From Amorphus orientalis (GTDB lineage Bacteria; Pseudomonadota; Alphaproteobacteria; Rhizobiales; Amorphaceae), in assembly GCF_030814015.1 (NCBI RefSeq), contig NZ_JAUSUL010000003.1:310001-374000 (forward strand): a stretch of 64,000 nucleotides of DNA, read 5' to 3'. The stretch's first letter is position 1, and the number at the start of each line of letters is the position of its first letter. Of this stretch, positions 1 to 8,474 are shown piece by piece. Below the pieces are notes generated by a model. It searched no databases, was not told the DNA's origin, and saw only the letters and a program-made list of their open reading frames with translations. The position numbers and the translations under genes were made by a program.

Positions 1-519
1 ATGCCCGGTGACCTTGCGCGGGCCGGCCAGCCGGGCGCCGCCGAGCCCCGCCCGGTCGGCTGTGGAAAGCCGGGTCCCGCCCAGCCAGGCGCCGCGCCCC
101 TTGGCTGCCAGGAACATCTCGTCGCGGCGGGGGCAGTAGACGGCAGCGGCGGTCGGACGCCCCTCGGTCACCACGGCAAGCGAGATGGTCCATTCGTCGG
201 CGCCGCGGAGAAAGGCCCGTGTGCCGTCGATCGGGTCGACCACGAACACCGAGGCCCGCGCCAGGCGCTCCGAGGTGTCGGCGGACTCTTCCGAGAGCCA
301 GCCGTAATCCGGCCGTTCGCCGGACAGACGCGTCCGCAGAAACCGGTCGACGGCGAGATCGGCCTCGGAAACCGGCGAATTGTCGCCCTTGGTCCACTGC
401 TTGACCGAGCCATCGAAATAGCCGAGCGCGATCCGCCCCGCCTCCCGTGCGGCGGCTTCCAGAAGGCCCGTATCGGTGCCCAGATCCGTGCCGGGAAGGG
501 TCGCGTTATCGTCCGGCAA
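1..519 (-). CDS. cysQ: 3'(2'),5'-bisphosphate nucleotidase / inositol monophosphatase family, 3' end cut by window edge
   Basis: The first 173 residues of an inositol-monophosphatase-fold enzyme are visible; the C-terminal part lies outside the window. Two family metal-site motifs are readable: WLSEES (about residues 74-79) and DPIDGTRAF (95-103), whose Glu and Asp residues bind Mg2+. CysQ members hydrolyse 3'-phosphoadenosine 5'-phosphate to AMP, clearing a by-product of sulfate assimilation; plain inositol-1-phosphatase is the main alternative. I place the start at a TTG at 519, which overlaps the pmbA stop by 14 bp, so the two genes probably form one transcript with pmbA first. No ATG start fits. 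The start codon is an inference; the family call is firm, the CysQ subtype less so. Confidence 0.8.
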   Translation of the reverse strand, partial: MPDDNATLPGTDLGTDTGLLEAAAREAGRIALGYFDGSVKQWTKGDNSPVSEADLAVDRFLRTRLSGERPDYGWLSEESADTSERLARASVFVVDPIDGTRAFLRGADEWTISLAVVTEGRPTAAAVYCPRRDEMFLAAKGRGAWLGGTRLSTADRAGLGGARLAGPRKVTGH

Positions 520-1849
520 TCGTCATTCCTTTGATCGCGATCGTCGGTGTGTTGACGACGCGGTTTTCCTCGAGGTCATCGGCAACGATCATATTGAGGA
601 ACATGTCGCCGAGATTGCCGGCGATGGTGATCTCGCTCACCGGGTAGGCAATTTCGCCGGCCTCGATCCAGAACCCGGCGGCGCCGCGTGAGTAGTCGCC
701 GGTCACGAGATTGACGCCCTGGCCGATCAGCTCGGTCACGAACAGGCCGTCGCCGATCTCGCGCAGCAGCTCCTCCCGGGACATCTGCCCGGCCGCCAGC
801 GTCACATTGGTGGGGCCGGGCGACGGCGCACCCACGCCCCGGCGCGCCCGGCCGTTGCTTTCCAGACCGAGTTCGCGGGCGCTCGCGCTGTCGAGCAGCC
901 AGCTCTTGAGGACGCCGTTCTCGACCAGCTCCAGCGGGCCGCCCGCGATCCCCTCCCCGTCGAAGGGACGCGACGCCAGGCCGCGCGGCCGGAACGGATC
1001 GTCGGTGATGGTCACGCCGTCGGCGAAGATCTTCTCTCCCATCTTGGACTGCAGGAAACTGGTCTTGCGCGCCACGGCGGCGGCGTTGATCGCGCCCAGG
1101 AGATGCCCCACGAGGCTCGAGGCGATGCGCGGCTCGAACACGACCGAGCCCTTGCGGGTGGTGATCTTTTCCGGCTCCAGCCGCCGCACGGCCCGCTCGC
1201 CGGCACGGGCTCCGATCCAGTCGTCCTCGGGCATGTCGGCGAGGTGTACCCGCCCTTCGGACCAGTAATCGCGCTCCATCCGCGTGCCGTCGCCGGCGAT
1301 CGCCGAGGCGCCGCGGCCGTGGCGGGTGACCCGGTAGCCGCCGGAAAACCCGTCGGAGGTCACCAGGACCACCCCGCCCGACGAGGCGGAGGCCGACGCA
1401 CCGCCGGAGCGGGTCACGCCGGCGACGTCCAGCATCGCCGCCTCGACCCGGTGCGCCGCGCTGGTCAGGACGTCGGCATCCGGAAACACCGCATCTTCCA
1501 GATCCAGGGCCGCCTCGCTCTGGCCGAGCCGGTCCCGGTCCGCAAGGCCTGCGAACGGGTCTTCCGGCGCGACCTTCGCCATGGCGACGGCGCGATCGGC
1601 CAGCGTCCCCGGATCTTCCGTCATGTTAGCCGAGACCACCGCCGACCGGCGCCCGACGAAGACCCGCAGACCGAGATCCGCGCTCTCGGAGCGTTCGGTC
1701 TCTTCCACCTTGCCCTCGCGCACGTCGACCGAAAGGGCGGTGCCGTGGACGACGACCGCATCGGCAGCGTCCGCGCCGGCGCTGCGCGCGGCGGCCACGA
1801 GGCGCTCGGCGCAGTCGGCAAGCTGGGAAAGGTCGGTCTGGTCGGTCAT
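506..1849 (-). CDS. pmbA: TldD/PmbA family metalloprotease subunit, PmbA type
   Basis: The 447-residue product has the length of E. coli PmbA (450) and the Gly-rich, Asn-rich C-terminal half of the TldD/PmbA family (for example GVGAPSPGPTNVTL and VTGDYSRGAAGFWIE). PmbA pairs with TldD in a cytoplasmic protease complex. TldD carries the HExxxH zinc site; no such motif is seen here, which supports PmbA. The start at 1849 (MTDQTDLSQL) is chosen because an AGGA ribosome site sits just upstream and the start fits the family length; an in-frame ATG 105 bp upstream adds unrelated residues. The gene runs straight into the cysQ-like gene with a short overlap. Confidence 0.9.
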   Translation of the reverse strand: MTDQTDLSQLADCAERLVAAARSAGADAADAVVVHGTALSVDVREGKVEETERSESADLGLRVFVGRRSAVVSANMTEDPGTLADRAVAMAKVAPEDPFAGLADRDRLGQSEAALDLEDAVFPDADVLTSAAHRVEAAMLDVAGVTRSGGASASASSGGVVLVTSDGFSGGYRVTRHGRGASAIAGDGTRMERDYWSEGRVHLADMPEDDWIGARAGERAVRRLEPEKITTRKGSVVFEPRIASSLVGHLLGAINAAAVARKTSFLQSKMGEKIFADGVTITDDPFRPRGLASRPFDGEGIAGGPLELVENGVLKSWLLDSASARELGLESNGRARRGVGAPSPGPTNVTLAAGQMSREELLREIGDGLFVTELIGQGVNLVTGDYSRGAAGFWIEAGEIAYPVSEITIAGNLGDMFLNMIVADDLEENRVVNTPTIAIKGMTIAGR

Positions 1850-2176
1850 GAAACGTCCTGCGGTCCGGAATGGAACGACACCGGGCGGCCGACGGGCGCG
1901 ACCGGAACCGGGCCCGCCCGTGAGGCGGTGCAACTTGTTCGCTTGATCCGTCATGTACGGAGCGGCGCCATCCGGCGCAACCGCCGCAGCGCTTTGCCGC
2001 TGCTTTCAGCGCTGTGGGGCCTGGCCGGCCAAAGGTGGTTTAAGAAAGGTTCCCGCGATCTCCGGAATTGCGACGCCCCGTTTAATGGGGCCGAAAAGTG
2101 GCGCCCCTATAGTGGCCTCATGACGACGCGGATCGGCACGCAAGAAACCGCCGACCGCTTCAGTAGGAGAGCACAC
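1850..2176. other. Intergenic region between divergent pmbA and the DUF6101 gene
   Basis: This 327-bp stretch has no convincing gene. Toward the plus-strand gene it holds a short hairpin (GCCCC at 2075-2079 pairing with GGGGC at 2087-2091) and a TATAGT hexamer at 2108-2113 resembling a sigma-70 -10 box, without a clear -35 at the right distance. Promoters for both flanking genes are expected here, but only this weak -10 candidate is visible. Confidence 0.4.
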
Positions 2177-2737
2177 ATGATCCAGGCCGTTCCAGAGACG
2201 GAGGCGCGCGCCCTTGCTGCCAACGACGATGCGCAGCCGTGCCAGCTCCCGAGCAAGCTGTGCATTCCGGGCGCCCACGAAACCCTGCACGTCCACATCG
2301 ATCGCGACCGTGCGCTGCTGCGCCGGGTGAGCGCGGAAGGCACGGAGACCGCGGTGGTCCCGATGGCCGCCTATCGCGGCGTCGCGGTCAGCGCGACCTA
2401 CGAAGCCGCCACCGGGCCGGTGTTCCAGGTGACGCTCTGCCACCCGGATCCGAGCCTCTCGGTGCCGCTGGCATCCGGCTCCTGCACGTCGGAAGTCGGC
2501 ATCGCCTGGCGGTCGTGGGCCGCGGCCCTGGAGCGCCCGCTCCTGGTGCTGGACACCGACGGCAGCGTGTCGGCCCGGCTCGACCGGATGGGCGCCATCT
2601 TCGCGGAAAAGCCCCTGCCCCGTCGCAAGGGCTCCCCGGTCGTCGGCCGGCGCTCGCGCTTCGCCCGCCGTCGCGACTTCGGCCGCCCGACCGGCGAAGT
2701 CTGCCGCGGCGAACGCGAGATCATCGCGCGGAATTAG
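2177..2737 (+). CDS. DUF6101 family protein
   Basis: A 186-residue soluble protein of a family I know only from Hyphomicrobiales and which has no assigned function. There is no signal peptide or membrane segment. The C-terminus is very basic (RRKGSPVVGRRSRFARRR) and closes with REIIARN, an ending I associate with DUF6101 proteins. The start at 2177 has a good TAGGAGA ribosome site 6 bp upstream. The gene stands alone, divergent from pmbA and convergent with ubiA. The basic tail could mean nucleic-acid or membrane-surface binding, but that is only inference. Confidence 0.75.
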   Translation: MIQAVPETEARALAANDDAQPCQLPSKLCIPGAHETLHVHIDRDRALLRRVSAEGTETAVVPMAAYRGVAVSATYEAATGPVFQVTLCHPDPSLSVPLASGSCTSEVGIAWRSWAAALERPLLVLDTDGSVSARLDRMGAIFAEKPLPRRKGSPVVGRRSRFARRRDFGRPTGEVCRGEREIIARN

Positions 2738-2991
2738 GGTTGTCTTTGCCGCTCACGCCAGCGCGCTACCGCCCGCGGCTGCGCTAGCGCGGCCTCCGGC
2801 CGGCGCGCGGGCGCGCGCTGTTGGTGATGTCCGGCTAGGCCTCAGATGGTCATGATTGCTGGAAACCAGATTTTGCGAGGCAACCCGTTTCGGGCTCGCA
2901 GGAATGCTCCCCAGAGCACGACGGTCCGGCGGCCGGTGAGGCCACCCAGCCGGAGCAGGTGCGCGAAGCGCATTCGGCGTGAAGATCCCGC

Positions 2992-3933
2992 TCAGAAAAG
3001 CCCGGCGTTGCGCACCAGCCCGTCGGCGACGATGCCGAGGAAGAAGATCCAGCCGGCATGCCAGTTGGAGCGGAACAGCTTCAGGCAGACCATCGGTTCG
3101 GCGATGTCGAGCACCTTGATCTGCCAGGCCAGATGCGCGGCGAACCCGCCCAGTCCAAGGAAGGCGAGCGGCCCCACACCGGCGAGATAGGTGGCCAGCG
3201 CGAGCACGGCGACGGTTGCGGTCGCGAACGCCGACAGGATCGGCTTGGTCCGCGGCCCGAACAGGAGCGCCGTCGACTTGATCCCGACCAGGACGTCGTC
3301 CTCCTTGTCCTGGTGCGCGTAGATCGTGTCGTAGAAGATCGTCCACAGGATCGACCCGGCATAGATCAGCAGCGCCGGCCAGGCGAGCGCGCCGAACACC
3401 GACGTCCAGCCCAGGAACGCACCCCACGAGAACGCCAGCCCGAGCACGAACTGGGGCCAGTAGGTGATCCGCTTCATGAACGGGTAGATCGCCACCACCA
3501 GCAGCGAGCACAGCCCCATGATGATCGTGAAGCGGTTGAACTGGAGCAGCACCGCGAGCCCGATCAGGGACAGGATCACCATGAACACCGCCGCCTGGCG
3601 CCGGGTCACCTGGCCGGAGGGGATCGGGCGCCCGCGGGTGCGGTAGACCTGGGCGTCGAGATCCTTGTCGACGATGTCGTTGAAGACGCAGCCCGCGCCG
3701 CGCATGGCCACCGCTCCGATCAGGAACAGCAGCCAGTGCCACGGATTGGGGATCGCATAGCCTGCCGCGTCGCTGGCCAGCGCCAGCGACCACCAGCACG
3801 GCCACAAAAGAAGCTGCCAGCCGACCGGCCGCTCCAGCCGCGCCATGCGGGCATAGGGCAGGAACCAGGCCGGCGAGTAGCGTTCGACCCAGTGGCCTTT
3901 GACGGTGTCGGGGAGCGACGCGCTTTCAGTCAT
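2992..3933 (-). CDS. ubiA: 4-hydroxybenzoate polyprenyltransferase
   Basis: The 313-residue integral membrane protein condenses 4-hydroxybenzoate with a polyprenyl diphosphate, the first membrane step of ubiquinone synthesis. Both aspartate-rich Mg2+-diphosphate motifs of the UbiA superfamily are visible: NDIVDKDLD near residue 84 and YAHQDKEDD near residue 208. About eight hydrophobic segments lie between and after them. Length matches bacterial UbiA (about 290-320). It is transcribed alone, convergent with the DUF6101 gene. The 254 bp between the two 3' ends contain only GC-rich palindromic text and no gene. Confidence 0.95.
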   Translation of the reverse strand: MTESASLPDTVKGHWVERYSPAWFLPYARMARLERPVGWQLLLWPCWWSLALASDAAGYAIPNPWHWLLFLIGAVAMRGAGCVFNDIVDKDLDAQVYRTRGRPIPSGQVTRRQAAVFMVILSLIGLAVLLQFNRFTIIMGLCSLLVVAIYPFMKRITYWPQFVLGLAFSWGAFLGWTSVFGALAWPALLIYAGSILWTIFYDTIYAHQDKEDDVLVGIKSTALLFGPRTKPILSAFATATVAVLALATYLAGVGPLAFLGLGGFAAHLAWQIKVLDIAEPMVCLKLFRSNWHAGWIFFLGIVADGLVRNAGLF

Positions 3934-4082
3934 CGGACGGTTCCGGCCTTGTCTGCGGTTAACCCTCCGGAAATCGCGCAGTCCCGCCTGCCGGTCAAGG
4001 CACGTCCGCTCGACCCCCGCGCGCGGCGGTGCTAGGGGAAGGCGTCCATTCCCGACATCCGAGAGACATGACCACCCGCACC

Positions 4083-5348
4083 ATGAACATCCTGCTGATC
4101 GGCGGCGGCGGCCGCGAACATGCGCTCGCCTGGGCCCTCAAGAAGTCCCCGCGCATTCATCGCCTGATCGCCGCACCCGGCAATCCGGGCATCGCCGCGA
4201 TCGCGGAAACCGCAAAGCTCGACGCCGCCGATCACGCCGCCGTTGTCGCCTTCTGCCGCGACACCGCGATCGATCTGGTGGTCATCGGGCCCGAGGCGCC
4301 CCTGGTTGCCGGCCTCGCCGACGATCTCGAGGCGGCCGGCATCCGCGTCTTCGGCCCGTCGAAGGCGGCGAGCGCGCTGGAGGGATCGAAGGCCTTCACC
4401 AAGGAACTGTGCGCCGAGGCCGGCATTCCCACCGCCGCGTTCCGGCGCGCCGCCACCCTGGAAGCCGGATTGGCCGCCCTCCAGGAGATGGGCGCGCCGA
4501 TCGTCGTGAAGGCGGACGGGCTCGCGGCCGGCAAGGGTGTGGTCGTCGCCGAGACCCTCGAAGAGGCAACCAAAGCCATCGAAGCCTGCTTTTCGGGCGC
4601 CTTCGGCGACGCCGGGGCGGAAGTCGTGCTGGAGGAGAAGCTGGTCGGCGAGGAGGCGAGCTTCTTTGCCGTGACCGACGGCGAGACCGTGGTTCCGCTC
4701 GCCACCGCCCAGGACCACAAGCGCACGTTCGACGGCGACCGGGGCCCCAACACCGGCGGAATGGGCGCCTACTCGCCGGCGCCGGTCATGACCGATGACA
4801 TGATCGCGCGGACCATGTCGGAAATCGTCGAGCCGACGGTGGCCGCCATGCGTGCCCGCGGCACGCCGGTGCGCGGCGTGCTCTATGCCGGCCTGATGAT
4901 CACCGACGAGGGCCCGCAGCTGATCGAATACAATGTCCGCTTCGGCGATCCGGAATGCCAGGTCCTGATGATGCGGCTGACGAGCGATCTGGCCGAGCTC
5001 CTGATGGCCGCCGCCGAGGGCACCCTCGCGGAGACCGAGGTCACCTGGTCCGACGACGCGGCGCTCACCGTGGTGATGGCCACCCGGGGCTACCCCGGTC
5101 CGGTCGAGCGCGGCAGCGGGATCCGCGGCCTGGAGGCCATCGACGATCCCGATACGGTCGTGTTCCACGCCGGCACCAGCCTCGACGGAAGCAGGCTCGT
5201 CGCCAGCGGCGGCCGCGTCCTGACCGTGACCGCGACGGGCGCGACCATCGCGGAAGCGCGCGAGCGGGCCTATGCGGCCGTGGCGAAGATCGACTGGCCG
5301 GAAGGCTTTTTCCGCTCCGACATCGGCAATCGGGCGCTGGACCGGTAG
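4083..5348 (+). CDS. purD: Phosphoribosylamine-glycine ligase (GARS)
   Basis: This is the ATP-grasp enzyme that joins glycine to 5-phosphoribosylamine in the second step of de novo purine synthesis. It begins with the family signature [17 protein letters not shown] and later shows the ATP-grasp core ([13 protein letters not shown]) and the purD signature RFGDPECQ. Length is 421 residues with this start, normal for PurD. An in-frame ATG at 4068, preceded by GAGAG, would add MTTRT and may be the true start; I chose 4083 from the family N-terminus. It is a monocistronic housekeeping gene, divergent from ubiA. Confidence 0.95.
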   Translation: MNILLIGGGGREHALAWALKKSPRIHRLIAAPGNPGIAAIAETAKLDAADHAAVVAFCRDTAIDLVVIGPEAPLVAGLADDLEAAGIRVFGPSKAASALEGSKAFTKELCAEAGIPTAAFRRAATLEAGLAALQEMGAPIVVKADGLAAGKGVVVAETLEEATKAIEACFSGAFGDAGAEVVLEEKLVGEEASFFAVTDGETVVPLATAQDHKRTFDGDRGPNTGGMGAYSPAPVMTDDMIARTMSEIVEPTVAAMRARGTPVRGVLYAGLMITDEGPQLIEYNVRFGDPECQVLMMRLTSDLAELLMAAAEGTLAETEVTWSDDAALTVVMATRGYPGPVERGSGIRGLEAIDDPDTVVFHAGTSLDGSRLVASGGRVLTVTATGATIAEARERAYAAVAKIDWPEGFFRSDIGNRALDR

Positions 5349-5445
5349 GAGCTGCCGCGCAAAGCCCACCCATGTGCGCCATCGCGCCCCCATGCCCGGT
5401 GGGCACGGATCCGCCGACCCTCTCGCTGCGTAGCGGACACGAAAC

Positions 5446-5480
5446 GACAAGCCGTCGGCGGCCTCCGCCGGCGGCTTGTC
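5446..5480 (+). terminator. Strong hairpin downstream of purD
   Basis: A 16-bp stem (GACAAGCCGTCGGCGG with its complement, one mismatch) closes on the 3-base loop CCT about 100 bp after the purD stop. It has the strength of a transcription terminator, but only a short ACTTTCC follows instead of a T-run, so it could instead be an mRNA-stabilising 3' end. It also lies 33 bp upstream of the next gene. Confidence 0.5.
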
Positions 5481-5512
5481 ACTTTCCGGACGCGACACGC
5501 AAGAGAGGCGCC

Positions 5513-5911
5513 ATGACCATGCCGAACAGCAAACGCCTCCTCCAGGCGATGGTGGCCGTCCTTGCACTGGTGCCGGTCTCCGCCGGGTTGGCCGGCGTCC
5601 TCCTCGGACCGTCCGCGTTTGCGCCGTCGGGCGACTGGCCGGTCGATCTCGACAGCCATTTTCATTATCTGTCCGGGATCTTTCTGGCGATCGGGCTCGC
5701 CTTCTGGGCGACGGTGCCCGCCATCGAACGCAAGACGACCCTTTTTCGGCTGGCGGCCGCGGCGGTCGTCTTAGGCGGAGCGGCCCGGCTCCTGTCGCTG
5801 GTTGTCGACGGCGTCCCCTCCCCGCCGCATCTCGTCGGGCTCTGCCTCGAACTCGTCGTGACGCCGCTTCTCGTCGTCTGGCAGGCACGCGTCGCGCGCG
5901 CCACCGACTGA
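5513..5911 (+). CDS. Small membrane protein, DUF4345 family
   Basis: A 132-residue protein with four predicted hydrophobic segments (about residues 11-34, 52-68, 78-97 and 107-125). The pattern of a DSHFHYLSGIF stretch after the first segment followed by a short helical bundle is that of DUF4345 proteins, which have no known activity. The start at 5513 has GAGAGG five bases upstream; a second ATG two codons later is possible. It is monocistronic, set off from purD by a strong hairpin. The family call is moderately sure; the membrane topology is directly visible. Confidence 0.7.
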   Translation: MTMPNSKRLLQAMVAVLALVPVSAGLAGVLLGPSAFAPSGDWPVDLDSHFHYLSGIFLAIGLAFWATVPAIERKTTLFRLAAAAVVLGGAARLLSLVVDGVPSPPHLVGLCLELVVTPLLVVWQARVARATD

Positions 5912-6145
5912 CGGTGACTGTTCGGCCAACGCCTATGATCCGAGCGGCGGCAGCGACCGGATGGCGGCTTCGGGCCGCCCTTGCGGCGGCTGGTCGTCAG
6001 GCACCGAGGCGACCCCTTGCCCTTCGCCGCGCTTCACGGTCATCTATGCAACAAAAAATTGCTGCGTTCGAATCCTGATCGCGGCCGTTCGGCGTTGTTA
6101 TGGGCGGACGGCTTCCGGTGCCGTCGGAAATGGGAGGCGGCGGCC

Positions 6146-6505
6146 ATGCGCGTGATGGTTCTGGTGAAGGCGACAGAGACGTCCGAGGCCGGCGTGATGC
6201 CCACGTCCGAGCTGCTCGAGGCGATGGGCGCCTTCAACGATCAGTTGAGCGCAGCGGGAATCCTGCGCGACGGGGGCGGCCTGAAGCCGACCTCGAAAGG
6301 CAAGCGCGTCGCGTTCGACGGTGAAGGCCGAACCGTGATCGACGGACCGTTCAGCGAAACCGGGGAGCTCGTCGCGGGATTCTGGATCTGGGAGGTGAAG
6401 GACCTCGAGGAGGCCGTGGCATGGGTGAAGCGCTGCCCCAACCCGATGCCCGGCCCGAGCGAGATCGAGATCCGCCCGTTCTACGAAGAAGCCGATTTCG
6501 CCTGA
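6146..6505 (+). CDS. YciI family protein
   Basis: A 119-residue soluble protein of the YciI-like dimeric alpha-beta barrel group. Typical features are the opening MRVMVLVKATETSEAG, the central VIDGPFSETGELVAGFWIW and the tail IEIRPFYE. Many relatives lie beside sigma factors or small-molecule enzymes and have no proven reaction. The start at 6146 is supported by GGGAGG eight bases upstream. The next gene, DUF1428, is another small ferredoxin-like-fold protein on the same strand. The 234 bp upstream of this gene hold no recognisable gene. Confidence 0.85.
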   Translation: MRVMVLVKATETSEAGVMPTSELLEAMGAFNDQLSAAGILRDGGGLKPTSKGKRVAFDGEGRTVIDGPFSETGELVAGFWIWEVKDLEEAVAWVKRCPNPMPGPSEIEIRPFYEEADFA

Positions 6506-6566
6506 GCGCCGCCGGGGCAATCGGGCTGCGCCTTTCGTATTTCACCGAATGCAATCGAGGTCGGAC

Positions 6567-6950
6567 ATGTCCTACGTGGATGGATTCGTCATTGCCGTTC
6601 CTGCCGCCAACAAGCAGGCCTTCATCGACCATGCCCGCGTCGGCGACGGCGTCTTCATGGATCTCGGCGCAACGCGCGTTGTGGAATGCTGGGAAGACGA
6701 CGTGCCCGACGGAACGGTGACGGATTTCCGCCGCGCCGTGCAGGCAACTGCCGACGAGAAGGTGGTGTTCTCGTGGATCGAATGGCCCGACAAGGCGACG
6801 CGCGACGCCGCCATGGCCAAGATGATGGAGATGATGTCCGATCCGTCGAAGGTCGATCCGCGGATGGATCCGGCGAAGAACCCCATGCCGTTCGACGGCA
6901 AGCGGCTCGTTTTCGGCGGCTTCGCGCCGGTCGTCAGCCTGCCCGACTGA
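6567..6950 (+). CDS. DUF1428 family protein
   Basis: A 127-residue protein with the DUF1428 pattern: an opening MSYVDGFVIAVP, a conserved ECWEDDVPDG segment near residue 40, a FSWIEWPDK segment, and an ending with MPFDGKRLVFGGF. The family adopts a dimeric alpha-beta barrel fold and has no established function. The start at 6567 has GAGG upstream and matches family N-termini; an ATG 18 bp earlier is not needed. It sits between a YciI protein and a haloacetate-dehalogenase-like hydrolase and may be cotranscribed with them. Confidence 0.88.
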   Translation: MSYVDGFVIAVPAANKQAFIDHARVGDGVFMDLGATRVVECWEDDVPDGTVTDFRRAVQATADEKVVFSWIEWPDKATRDAAMAKMMEMMSDPSKVDPRMDPAKNPMPFDGKRLVFGGFAPVVSLPD

Positions 6951-7046
6951 GGAGCAGGCCGGGCCGGAGAGCCCATCCTTGCGCTCCCGCGCCTCGACCG
7001 GCATGCTCGCCGTTCTTTCCGATGGTCCCGGTCCCGCGAGGTCTCA

Positions 7047-7976
7047 ATGCGCGAACTTCCCGAGCTCTTTTCCGGATTTCGCTCGGAGACCATCGAAGGC
7101 GACGGGACCGACATTTTCTGCCGGATCGGAGGGGAAGGGCCGCCGCTGGTCTGCCTGCACGGCTTTCCCGAGACCCACGCCATGTGGCACCGGATCGCCC
7201 CGGCGCTCGCCGCGCGCTACACGGTCGTCCTGCCCGACCTGCGCGGTTACGGCCAGAGCGGGATGGTCGGCGCGGGGGCGGACGTCACGGCCTATTCGAA
7301 GCGGGCCATGGCCAAGGACGTCGTGGCCGTCATGAACCGTCTGGGCTATTCCAGCTTCCGGGTGGCGGGTCACGACCGCGGCGGCCGGGTGGCCTATCGG
7401 CTGGCGCTTGATTTCCCCGAGGTCGTGGAAAAGCTGGCGTTGCTCGACATCATTCCGACGGCTGCCATGTGGGACGGGATCACCGTTCAGCGGGCGCTTG
7501 CCGCCTATCACTGGCTGTTCCTGGCCCAGAACGAGCCGATGCCGGAGCTGCTGATCGCCCGTGCCCCGATCCAGTATCTCGACTACACGATGGCGGCCTG
7601 GACCAAATCCGGCAACCTGACCTCGTTCGACGAGCGCGCGCTGGCCCACTATCGGGCCTTCTACAAACAGACGGAGCGGATGCACGCCACCTGCGAGGAC
7701 TACCGCGCCGGCGCCACCGCCGACTGGGACGACGATCGCGCCGATCAGGAAGCCGGCCGGAAGATCGCGGCGCCCACTCTGGTGCTTTGGGGGTCCCACG
7801 GCATCCCGGGGCACGGCATCGGCCCGCTCAGGATCTGGGAAGACTGGGCGGAGAACGTCGAGGGCCACGAGATCGAGTCGGGACATTTCCTGTGCGAGGA
7901 AGCCCCCGACGAAACGCTCGCTGCCCTGCTCCTGTTCTTCGAGGAACCGGAAGCCGACGAGGATGCCCCGCAGTAG
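7047..7976 (+). CDS. Alpha/beta hydrolase, fluoroacetate/haloacetate dehalogenase type
   Basis: A 309-residue alpha/beta hydrolase. It carries HGFPETHAMWHR near residue 38 and the nucleophile elbow GHDRGGR at 108-114. From established structures of fluoroacetate dehalogenase (Rhodopseudomonas RPA1163), the working residues are Asp110, Asp134 and His280 (catalytic triad), Arg111 and Arg114 (carboxylate grip) and His155, Trp156 and Tyr219 (fluoride pocket). All eight are present here at the same residue numbers. The expected reaction is hydrolysis of haloacetate to glycolate and halide in the cytoplasm. Defluorination itself is inferred; a chloroacetate or unrelated carboxylate substrate is possible. 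It lies after a DUF1428 gene, convergent with tadA. Confidence 0.85.
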   Translation: MRELPELFSGFRSETIEGDGTDIFCRIGGEGPPLVCLHGFPETHAMWHRIAPALAARYTVVLPDLRGYGQSGMVGAGADVTAYSKRAMAKDVVAVMNRLGYSSFRVAGHDRGGRVAYRLALDFPEVVEKLALLDIIPTAAMWDGITVQRALAAYHWLFLAQNEPMPELLIARAPIQYLDYTMAAWTKSGNLTSFDERALAHYRAFYKQTERMHATCEDYRAGATADWDDDRADQEAGRKIAAPTLVLWGSHGIPGHGIGPLRIWEDWAENVEGHEIESGHFLCEEAPDETLAALLLFFEEPEADEDAPQ

Positions 7977-8000
7977 AGCCGGGGCCGGAGCGCGACGGGC

Positions 8001-8474
8001 TCAGCGCCGATCGCGGAAGAAGTCGCGCAGCAGCGACGCCGCCTCGGTCTCGCCGAGACCGCCATAGACCTCCGGCGCGTGATGGCAGGTCGGCTGCGAG
8101 AAGACGCGCGGGCCATGCTCCACCCCGCCGCCCTTCGGATCGGCGGCTCCGAAATAGAGCCGGCGCAGACGGGCAAACGAGATCGCGCCGGCACACATCG
8201 GGCACGGTTCAAGGGTGACATAGAGATCGCAGCCGGTGAGCCGCTCGTCGGCGAGCGCCCGGCACGCCTCCCGGATTGCCAGGATTTCGGCGTGCGCGGT
8301 CGGGTCGAACAGTTCCCGCGTGCGGTTTCCGGCGGACGCGACGAGCGTTCCGTCCTTGACGATCGCCGCGCCGACGGGCACCTCTCCCCGGGCCGCCGCG
8401 GCCCGCGCCTCGTTGAGAGCCGTGTCCATGAAGGACGATGCCGCAGGCCGCTCTTTACTGGCAGTTTCCGTCAT
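8001..8474 (-). CDS. tadA: tRNA-specific adenosine deaminase
   Basis: TadA deaminates adenosine-34 to inosine in tRNA-Arg(ACG). The zinc-site motifs HAEILAIREAC and PCPMCAGA are intact, with the catalytic Glu in HAE. The ending SQPTCHHAPEVYGG followed by LLRDFFRDRR is typical of alphaproteobacterial TadA. Starting at 8474 gives 157 residues and includes the FMDTALNEAR first helix; an internal ATG at 8429 would give 142 residues and clip that helix. Neither start has a good ribosome site. The ATG at 8474 shares the palindrome TCATGA with the divergent rluB start. Confidence 0.92.
   Translation of the reverse strand: MTETASKERPAASSFMDTALNEARAAAARGEVPVGAAIVKDGTLVASAGNRTRELFDPTAHAEILAIREACRALADERLTGCDLYVTLEPCPMCAGAISFARLRRLYFGAADPKGGGVEHGPRVFSQPTCHHAPEVYGGLGETEAASLLRDFFRDRR

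Noticed and set aside
6050-6080. tRNA-like GTTCGAATCC stretch upstream of the YciI gene
   Set aside because: It resembles a T-arm, but no acceptor or anticodon stem can be formed with the upstream 70 bases, so it is not a tRNA gene and not a clear attachment site.
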